This document shows, in pieces, positions 14,905 through 22,300 of a DNA stretch of 23,261 nt; position 1 is the stretch's first letter, and every line of letters begins with the position of its first letter. Source of the stretch: a virus. The notes under the pieces were generated by a model, which saw only the letters and a list, made by a program, of their open reading frames with translations, did not search any database and was not told where the DNA came from. A program made the translations under genes and the position numbers. The stretch is from positions 1-23,261 of IMG/VR virus record IMGVR_UViG_3300017613_002319; one strand, written 5' to 3'.

Positions 14905-16174
14905 TGGTTTAAGGATGGATGAGAACTCTCCTCCAGACTCAGGAGGTTTAGTGAGGTGTATTAATCTCAGACCTACCAAATTAGGATTGGAGGCTATAAT
15001 ATCTCCAGTTGAGAATATCTCTACAGAAATAGATTGGCCATTCCCTACTCTTTATATAGGTAAGAAACATAATTATCTAGCTACTACTGAGAAGATATAT
15101 GAGGTTGAGAGTGACTGGAGTCTTACAGAAAAGATAAGTGTGAGTACTACTACTCCCTGGAAGGTGGTGGACTTCTTTGATTATGTCATATTTACTAATG
15201 GTGTTACTACTATTGTTAGTGACCCCAGTACTGATGTGTTTAGTAGTGGGACTACTCCTCTTATTTGTAGAGATCTGTGTGATTATAGGGGTCAGATCAT
15301 TGCAGCGGAAGAGGGAGGAGATGAAGGAAAGATCTCTTGGAGTAAGATAGGTTATGCGGACTTTACTATTGATAGGTGGAATACAGCTGGAGAAATCTAT
15401 TTTCCTTATCAAGGTAATGTATATCATCCTAAAGTACTTGGGCCCTTTATAGTGTGCTATGGAGAGAATGGAGTTATGGCCATGAGTGGGATTAAGAATC
15501 CTGTGGCTGGCTTTGAGTTTAAGGATCTAGGGATGGTAGGAGTGGAGGAGGACTCTGTGGTGGGAGATGATACTAGACACTATTTCATTTCTTCTGATGG
15601 GAGTCTTTACGTTACTCTCTTTGATAATAATGGGATTAGGATAGAAAGGCTTGGATATGATGAGTTCTTTACTAATCTCTTAGGTTCAGATATAGGGAGT
15701 ACTTGGGATGCTCTTAATAAAGAAGCTTATCTTTGTTCAGATCAAGATAGGTATATTATTACTGAGAGTGGAGTAGGAGAAGTCTCAAGATCCTATACCT
15801 CTGGGAGTACTCTTGATGGGGATCTTGTAGTTATGGCTATGGAGGAGGAGGGTGATTATTGTGAGTTTGAGACTCATGATGTAGCTATGAGCTTGAGAGC
15901 TGTTAAGCAAAGTAAGGTACTAGAGGTTGAGTATGAATGTGGAGATGGAGATATTGCTGAGGGTGGAGTTAAGAGTAAGGTAATGAGAAGTGGAGAATGG
16001 TGGGATGATGAGTGGGCTCCTCTTAATGAGATGGGGTGGCTAATCAGGCCAGTTAGTGGAATTAAGTTTAGGTATAAATTTAGAGTACCTTATAATGAGA
16101 AAGTTAGGATTAGTGAGAGTATGGCTAGATGGCAACTTGATGATAAACGAGCAATAAGAGGAGTGTATAGATAA
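14870..16174 (+). CDS. Putative tail nozzle / stabilisation protein (beta-propeller type)
   Basis: A 434-residue protein with ATG 14870 and AGGAG at 14857-14861. It has repeated short beta blades with aromatic ends: FPTLYIGKKHNYLATTEKIYEV, WKVVDFFDYVIFTNG, CRDLCDYRGQIIAAEE, VLGPFIVCYGENGVMAMSG and RHYFISSDGSLYVTL. This resembles propeller-type tail proteins such as P22 gp10 or T7 gp12-like nozzles, which extend from the adaptor and keep packaged DNA in place. Synteny (adaptor, this gene, then internal proteins) supports the call. The first 540 bases of this part of the genome (14764-15305) contain no CpG. Its TAA shares a base with the next ATG. Confidence 0.65.
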   Translation: MKEFPQKIEIANGLRMDENSPPDSGGLVRCINLRPTKLGLEAIISPVENISTEIDWPFPTLYIGKKHNYLATTEKIYEVESDWSLTEKISVSTTTPWKVVDFFDYVIFTNGVTTIVSDPSTDVFSSGTTPLICRDLCDYRGQIIAAEEGGDEGKISWSKIGYADFTIDRWNTAGEIYFPYQGNVYHPKVLGPFIVCYGENGVMAMSGIKNPVAGFEFKDLGMVGVEEDSVVGDDTRHYFISSDGSLYVTLFDNNGIRIERLGYDEFFTNLLGSDIGSTWDALNKEAYLCSDQDRYIITESGVGEVSRSYTSGSTLDGDLVVMAMEEEGDYCEFETHDVAMSLRAVKQSKVLEVEYECGDGDIAEGGVKSKVMRSGEWWDDEWAPLNEMGWLIRPVSGIKFRYKFRVPYNEKVRISESMARWQLDDKRAIRGVYR

Positions 16175-16617
16175 TGTTAATTAAACTATTACCTGATCAG
16201 GTTTCTAATTACTGGGATATCTTGAAACCACTTATCTTGGATGCCTTACCTCCTGCTACAAGTAAAAAGTTAGGATTTGAGAATAAGATCCTACAAAATA
16301 TACTAATGGGAGGTATGGACTGTTGGGTTTCTATGAATAGTGAGGGTAAGGTAGGGGCTGTGTGTACTACCACCTTTGTTGAAGATAAGAATAGTGAGGT
16401 TAAGAACTTACTTATATATTCCCTTTCTGCTTCTGGTGGGATTATAGAGGAAGATGAGTGGGAAGAGGGGATAAGTACTGTATTGAAATATGCTCAAGGT
16501 AATGGTTGTGAGAATGTTATAGCATATACCACAAGTGAAGCTATGATACACCTAGCAGATAAATATGGCTGGGATAATAGTGTTAGGGTAGTCACCATTA
16601 ATCTGGAGGGTAAATAA
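16174..16617 (+). CDS. GNAT-like (acetyltransferase-fold) phage protein
   Basis: A 147-residue protein starting at ATG 16174 in a TAATG junction, with AGAGGAG upstream. It shows a GNAT-like layout: N-terminal helices (SNYWDILKPLILDALP), a strand pair around CWVSMNSEGKVGAVCTTTFVED, YSLSAS, a helix EWEEGISTVLKYAQGNGCENVIAYTT and a C-terminal AMIHLADKYGWDN followed by a last strand. The classical acetyl-CoA loop (Q/RxxGxG/A) is not clear, so catalysis is doubtful. T7 gp13, located among internal virion protein genes, is annotated with a similar fold, and this gene lies in the equivalent place. A virion assembly role is therefore as likely as an enzyme. Confidence 0.55.
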   Translation: MLIKLLPDQVSNYWDILKPLILDALPPATSKKLGFENKILQNILMGGMDCWVSMNSEGKVGAVCTTTFVEDKNSEVKNLLIYSLSASGGIIEEDEWEEGISTVLKYAQGNGCENVIAYTTSEAMIHLADKYGWDNSVRVVTINLEGK

Positions 16618-17525
16618 TGGGTGGAAGTGGTGGAGGTGGGAGTAGTGGAAAGGTAGGGTATCCAGCTTACTTAGAAACCTTACATAGTGATGCTTTAAAT
16701 CATGGAGGAGCAGATACTATAACTCACTCCTTATATGATTTATTAGAGATAGCAGATGGAAATAATCCTTACTTGGGGGCTGTAGCTTATGACCCATCAA
16801 GTGAGATGGTAGCCTTGGCAGATGCCTTAGATACTTATGCGGATAAAGTAGATGAATTTGAGCCTTCTACTCTCTGGAGTGCTGGGATAGTATTTGGTAA
16901 GGCAGATCTTGAAACTTATCTATATAGTGATAGTGACTTTAATGATGATGCAGATGCTTTTAGGGATAAGTTAGAGGCTCAACTAACTAGTGATGTACTC
17001 CCAAGGTTCCAAGCTGGAATGAGAGATATTAACTCTGTCATGAGTTCTTCTTTTGTGATAGGTCAGAGTATTCTTGAGGATGGGATAGATAGGGAAGTGG
17101 CGGAACACCTCTCTAAGCTTAGAGTAGCTGGATATATGGATAAGATAGATAAGGTTACTCAATGGGCTGATAGGTTCCTAGGTGCCTCTATTCAAAAGAT
17201 AGAGTTCTATCGTACGGTATCTGCACTTACAGCTGAGATTAATAGGATTAGGCTCTTATTTAAGATGGAGTATGATAAGCAACAACTAGCTTGGGATAAT
17301 GAGTCAGCTACTTGGCAAATTAATCTATTCCAAAATCTAGCCAATCTTATAGCTTCTCCTAGTGGTGGTACTGCTATTTATGATAATAAGGATAGGAAGA
17401 ATAGTCCTTGGGCTGGAGCCTTAAGTGGGGCAGCTAGTGGGGCACAGATTGGATCTAGTATGGGTGGTTATGGAGCTGGAATAGGTGCCTTGGTTGGTGG
17501 AGTTGCTGGATATTTAAGTTCATAA
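16617..17525 (+). CDS. Putative internal virion / DNA ejection protein with glycine zipper
   Basis: A 302-residue protein with ATG 16617 in a TAATG junction and GGAGGG at 16603-16608. It starts with a flexible Gly/Ser stretch. The middle is long and helical (about 120-240: AFRDKLEAQL ... EHLSKLRVAGYMDKIDKVTQWADRFL), a coil-forming part. The last 38 residues are a glycine zipper (GALSGAASGAQIGSSMGGYG and onward), a pattern able to insert in or span membranes. This architecture and the location before the transglycosylase gene fit the ejected internal proteins that form a channel through the envelope. The assignment to a specific T7 or P22 counterpart is not possible from sequence alone. Confidence 0.6.
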   Translation: MGGSGGGGSSGKVGYPAYLETLHSDALNHGGADTITHSLYDLLEIADGNNPYLGAVAYDPSSEMVALADALDTYADKVDEFEPSTLWSAGIVFGKADLETYLYSDSDFNDDADAFRDKLEAQLTSDVLPRFQAGMRDINSVMSSSFVIGQSILEDGIDREVAEHLSKLRVAGYMDKIDKVTQWADRFLGASIQKIEFYRTVSALTAEINRIRLLFKMEYDKQQLAWDNESATWQINLFQNLANLIASPSGGTAIYDNKDRKNSPWAGALSGAASGAQIGSSMGGYGAGIGALVGGVAGYLSS

Positions 17526-17548
17526 CTATGTACAAAAATTGAACAGAG
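17526..17548 (+). repeat. 23-bp palindromic element, copy 6
   Basis: CTATGTAC, spacer AAAAATT, then GAACAGAG. One arm base differs from the consensus (T to A). It follows immediately after the TAA of the preceding gene, and its 3' AGAGG is the Shine-Dalgarno for the gene at 17556. Confidence 0.85.
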
Positions 17549-17555
17549 GTAACGT

Positions 17556-18137
17556 ATGACTTGGCTGATTTATATTATAATATATTTAGGTATGTACCTT
17601 AATGATATTATTATGGATGAGATGGAATCCGTACAGGAGGATCTCTATGAGAAGGAGTATGATAGGAAGCCTAATGATCCTATAGATGAGCTAGGAAGGG
17701 ATAAGAGTTTTACTGTACCTATGGCTAGGTCTAGGGGTAATCCTAATGATCCTAGACTTACTGGACCTATCTCTGTACAAAGTTCTAATCTTATGGGAGA
17801 AGGTACTAGTGTTAATATAAATAAGGAAATATTAAAAGGAGTTGCAATAACTAAACCTAAGAAAAAAAGAGATAAGAAAGTGTTTGGGCTTAGTACAATT
17901 TCAGAATCTAATGATGATCAAGTCAAGGTTAGTAAAGAGACTAAAGAGAGATTAGGTGGACATGTAACTCTTTTGGATAGGATGAGAGAGAATCCTCTGG
18001 AAGAGGAGATTCTTGAGAAGGAGATTTTTGGAGGTAGTGTTATATCGTTAATGAGAGATAAGGATAGAATTAAGAATCCTATGGATAGGATAGAAGCCAT
18101 AGATAACCTCTTTGATGGGAAAGGATATAAAATATAA
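17556..18137 (+). CDS. Putative internal virion protein with N-terminal hydrophobic segment
   Basis: A 193-residue protein. ATG 17556 is correctly spaced from AGAGG in the upstream palindromic element. Residues 2-19 are hydrophobic (TWLIYIIIYLGMYLNDII), giving one possible membrane segment. The remainder is polar and probably mostly disordered: many Lys, Arg, Asp and Asn, short Pro-rich stretches (NPNDPRLTGP), a basic patch KPKKKRDKK, and a last predicted helix (MDRIEAIDNLFDG). No family is recognised. Its place between putative ejection proteins suggests a minor virion component. The stop overlaps the next start as TAATG. Confidence 0.6.
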   Translation: MTWLIYIIIYLGMYLNDIIMDEMESVQEDLYEKEYDRKPNDPIDELGRDKSFTVPMARSRGNPNDPRLTGPISVQSSNLMGEGTSVNINKEILKGVAITKPKKKRDKKVFGLSTISESNDDQVKVSKETKERLGGHVTLLDRMRENPLEEEILEKEIFGGSVISLMRDKDRIKNPMDRIEAIDNLFDGKGYKI

Positions 18138-18598
18138 TGGGAATATTAGGTGATAGTGGATATGGTGGAGGGTTTACTGGAGGGTTTGATTTACCTTCTA
18201 TAATGAATATTACTGCAGGTCAGAATCAAGCTAATCCTCTTAATCCTACTCAAGAGCCAGGCTTTTGGGGAAAGACTAAAGGATGGTTGCAGGATAAGGA
18301 TAATATAAATACTCTTGCTGGAGCTATGCAGAGTCTAGCTAGGATTATAGATCCTGAGAGTCCTCAAGTTAAGGCAGGGGATACTATCTTTGGCCAAAAG
18401 AATCTTGCGGCTCTCCTTAGTACTCTTAAGCAAGGGACAGAGTTTAGTGAGAAAGGTAAGGATGGGAGTATTAAAACTCTTAAGACTAATCCTCTAGCTC
18501 CTTCTGGTGGAGAAGGTGGAGGAGGTCTTGGAAATATGAGTGAGAGTTTTGACTCAGAGCTTTATAAAGGTATCATGAATGCCTTTGCAGGGAGGTAG
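18137..18598 (+). CDS. Glycine-rich putative virion protein
   Basis: A 153-residue protein starting at ATG 18137, sharing a base with the preceding stop. The N-terminus is Gly-rich and aromatic (GDSGYGGGFTGGFD). The centre contains FWGKTKGWLQDKDNINTLAGAMQSLARIID, likely helical, and the C-terminal quarter is flexible (PSGGEGGGGLGN) before a short helix. No family can be assigned. Similar low-complexity proteins lie before the large transglycosylase in several podoviruses, so a role in the ejected internal complex is a positional inference. Confidence 0.6.
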   Translation: MGILGDSGYGGGFTGGFDLPSIMNITAGQNQANPLNPTQEPGFWGKTKGWLQDKDNINTLAGAMQSLARIIDPESPQVKAGDTIFGQKNLAALLSTLKQGTEFSEKGKDGSIKTLKTNPLAPSGGEGGGGLGNMSESFDSELYKGIMNAFAGR

Positions 18599-18601
18599 AT
18601 T

Positions 18602-19369
18602 ATGCCACAAGGAATGGACATGCAAACTCTATTAAATGCTCTATCTCAAGCTCAACCTCAAGGAGGGGGAGAGGTGGATGTACTTGCTGAGAATCTTGTC
18701 AAGAGTGCTGATCCTAATTTGAGTGTCATGGCGCCTAAGAGAGATTTCTCTTTCCATGATATGATAGGGGTGGATCCTAGTACAGCTTTAGGAGCTATGC
18801 AATATCATGAAGGGAATAGGAGAGGGAGTATAGATGATATAATACAATTAGGTACTTATCTTTCTAATCCTAAGATTAGGAGAGACCCTCTTACCTCTAA
18901 GCTTACTGAGATTATGTTTAGGAATATGATGCCTGAGAATGCAGCTCAGAGAGAGTCTAGGCTTGGGAGGGAATCTTATCAGGATGAAACCTTAGATATT
19001 AGGAGAGATATTGAAGCTATTACAGAGGGTGAGGCTCAGAGAAAGAAAGCTACTGGGTTAGAAAAGTTTCATTGGGATGCTACCAATCCTAAATCTAAAA
19101 ACCCTGGTGGAAGTGCTTCAGCTTGGAATAGAGACTCTAAAGGTAAGACTGTTCTCATTAATGATTATAGAGATGCTTATTGGGGAGGTGGAATAGTACC
19201 TCGTAAGGGTGCGTTTATAGAGGCTCCTCTACCAGAAATACCTGGCAAGGGGCAAATGACTTCTGATATTTTTGAGTACCTATATCAGCAAAATAAAAAG
19301 AAAGATGAGACGCCAGCTGAATTTTATATGGATATGCTTAAAGAAATTGAAAAAACTAAGGGGGGATAA
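18602..19369 (+). CDS. Putative internal virion protein upstream of the transglycosylase
   Basis: A 255-residue protein with ATG 18602 and GGAGG at 18591-18595; that Shine-Dalgarno overlaps the preceding TAG. The N-terminus is Met/Gln/Gly-rich (QTLLNALSQAQPQGGGEVD), with a helical centre (IDDIIQLGTYLSNPKIRRDPLTSK ... NAAQRESRLGRESYQDETLDIRRDIEA) and a C-terminal helix (TPAEFYMDMLKEIEKT). Charged and without transmembrane segments. Position suggests a partner of the giant transglycosylase protein that follows with a TAATG junction. No family is recognised. CpG is almost absent in this gene (four by my count). Confidence 0.6.
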   Translation: MPQGMDMQTLLNALSQAQPQGGGEVDVLAENLVKSADPNLSVMAPKRDFSFHDMIGVDPSTALGAMQYHEGNRRGSIDDIIQLGTYLSNPKIRRDPLTSKLTEIMFRNMMPENAAQRESRLGRESYQDETLDIRRDIEAITEGEAQRKKATGLEKFHWDATNPKSKNPGGSASAWNRDSKGKTVLINDYRDAYWGGGIVPRKGAFIEAPLPEIPGKGQMTSDIFEYLYQQNKKKDETPAEFYMDMLKEIEKTKGG

Positions 19370-22300
19370 TGGGTAGGACTCTTAAGGGATTAGATGAACT
19401 AATGGGAGTGGCTGGACCAGAAGGTCAAGGCTCTAATGTTATCAAAGATATGGTAGGGAATACAGCAGGGAAGTATGGTGTAGATCCTAGACTTGCTGAA
19501 AGTATGGCGAGGACTGAGTCTAACTTTAATCCTGAGGCTGTGTCTAGGGCTGGAGCTCAAGGGGTTATGCAGATTATGCCTGAGACTGGTAAGGATTTAG
19601 GGCTAGAGAATCCTATGGATCCTGCACAAAATATAGATGCAGGTCTTAGGTATTTTGCTAAGCTCCTTAAGAAGTATGATGGTGATGAGGAAATGGCTCT
19701 GGCTGCCTATAATGCTGGGCCTGGGAATGTGGCCAAGTATGGAGGGGTACCTCCTTTTGAGGAGACTCAGAATTATACTAAGAAAGTATTAGGAGGAGTG
19801 GAGGATACCTCTGTTCAAAAAATGAACGAAGAACCAATGGTTCCCTCTGTTCAAAAATTGAACATAGAACCAGAACTTACTCCTCTCATGAAAGCCTTTG
19901 AGTCTTATGGTAGGGGGATGGTTGAGGAGAGTCACTTAAAGGTAGCTGCTGGGGAATCCTTCTTAGCATTAGGTACTGGCATGGCTGCTTTTCCAGTGTC
20001 AGGAATAGTTGGGGCGAGTAAGCTAGCTGAGAAGAGTAGGTTTGAACAATTAGGAGATCTTGAATCTGCTAGAAAGATTGATCCAGTTAAATCCATGCAA
20101 GAGGTGGCTGAACTATTACAATATGAGCCTAAGTATGCTGAAGGTGGAGCTGGGACTGTAGAGGCAGCTATGTATCCCTTTGAGCAACTCCATAGGTTCG
20201 CTACCTGGGGTGGAGATAAGACTTATGAAATGACAGATAATCCATATCTTGCTGGGACTGTTGCTACTGTGATAGAGTTTGGAGCTCTTATGGCAGTAGG
20301 GCCACTTACTAAGGGAGCCATTAAAGGTACAGGTATTGCTGTAGGTAAGGCTAGAGCTAAGTTCCATTCCAAGAATGTTGGGACTAAATTAAGAGAGGCA
20401 GTAGAGACTGGAGATGTTAAAGGTCTTAGTGAGGCTGTGGAGGGGGCTATAGAGGATCTCAAAAAGGTAGATCCTACAATAGAGAATAAGGTTCAAGAGA
20501 ATGTGACTCAGTATGAGAAAGGAATGGAGACTACTGAGGCTATTACTATAGAGCCTCAAGGAAAAGAAGCTGTTAATTTTGGAAAAGGTACTTTTGAATC
20601 TACTCGAAAGCAAGTCAATGATCAGATTAGGGAGAATGTAAAGAGAGATAGATTAGCTAAGGCTGCAGAAAAGGATAAAGTTAAGAGAGCTGAGGAGGGA
20701 TACGAAGGGATAGGTAGAGAAGAGTTCCCTCCTGATGCGCCCAAGAAAACTCTTGCTGATGAGGGAATTTTAACTACACAGGAAAAGATAGAGAGAGGTC
20801 CGAGGACTGAAGCTGAATTAATTAGAGATGCAGAACGTAAGAGGCAAGGGGAGCTTAGAACCTTTGATGAGAGTGCTAAAGTACGGGATGTTCCTGAAAA
20901 GACTATTGCTGAGATAGAAGGGACAGATCTTAAGTCTAAACAAAAGGCTAGGAAGACTAAGGTTAAAAAGAAAGAGGATATTAAGAAGAGTAAGTCTGTA
21001 CTCCTTAAGGAAAAACAGAAGAAGGCTAGAGAGATAGCTGGCAAAGATGATCCTGCTAAGCAGGCTGAGATTAAAGAGATCCAAGATAGGATAGCAGAGT
21101 TAGAGGCTCAGAGGGAAGCTTTGGATAAGACAGTTAAGGTACCTGAAGAAGGTCCACATAAATTAGACTTTCCAGAACAACATATATCAGAAGTTGCAGA
21201 TATAATAGCTAAGAATCCTAGTAACTATAAAGCTACTATTCTAAAGAATAGATTTGGAGCTGCTATTGAGAGAGGTGATGGGCTAGATGTATATAGAGTA
21301 AGAGGTCCTGGACTAAGTGAAAATGGAGTATTTGTTGTAGAGAATGATTTAGGATCTTATGGTATAGGTAAACCTAAATTAAAAAAGGTTAGGAAGAAAG
21401 AACCTACTCAGGCAGATCTAGATAAAGCCTTTGAGAAAGAAGGAGCTATAGGACCTAAAGATTATAAGGGTAGTGAACCTACTGCTCAGTATATAGGAGA
21501 GGGAGATGGAGGTAAGCTATATAAACTTTATAATGTAGAAGGGTACAAGCATGGGACTACTGTACAAGAAGCTACCATTAAAGGTAAAGATCTTAATATG
21601 GTAGATAAGTATGGAGATCCTATTCAAACTAAACAAGAGATGATGGATAGTATAGATAAGTTCTTTAAGGATGATCCTAAGGTAAAAAAGGGACCTAAAA
21701 AAAAAGTAGATAAACCCCTAGATAGAATAAATAAGAGAATGGAGGAGATCTCTAAGGAGTTAGATAAAGACATATCAGAAGCTGACATACCTAAATTTCT
21801 TGAGGAGCTTAGGAGACTTGATGATGAAGCTAGGCTTCTCGAGAAACAATCCGAGTTAGGTGCTGCTGATGAGGCAGCTACTAAGACCCGCCAACTATCC
21901 CAGAAAGAAATAGATGCCAAACAAGCTTATGAGGACACTCTAGAATTCATCACCAAAGATAAATCTGTGGAGATGGAGGGATTAGAGTGGGTTGATGATG
22001 GTGGGAGACCTTCTTATGAGAAAGGTTATGAGGGGAGGATAGATCCTGATACCATATCTAGTGATATTAAGAGTTTGTTAGATTGGTGGGGGGATGAGAG
22101 TGGAAGTGTTACTATTCAATGGGGAGTTAAAAAGAATCAAATAGCTCATGGTACTGATAATGTTAAAAATCTAAGAGGAATTCTAAAGGATGGATTAAGA
22201 GCTGGGAGTCAAATAGGAGCTCAGTCAGATATGTATCCTATACAAATTGTTTATGGTAAGAAAAGAATAGGTGGGAAGGAGGTAACTTATAGACCTGGGG

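Noticed and set aside
423-17548. Palindromic elements as rho-independent terminators
   Set aside because: The stems are short and AT-rich and are followed by AGAGG rather than a T-run.
423-19867. CRISPR array
   Set aside because: The repeats are thousands of bases apart, lie mostly at gene junctions and have no regular spacers.
21697-21705. Run of nine A in the transglycosylase gene as a programmed slippage site
   Set aside because: It encodes Lys codons in an uninterrupted frame, and no useful alternative frame follows; such runs are expected in this AT-rich sequence.
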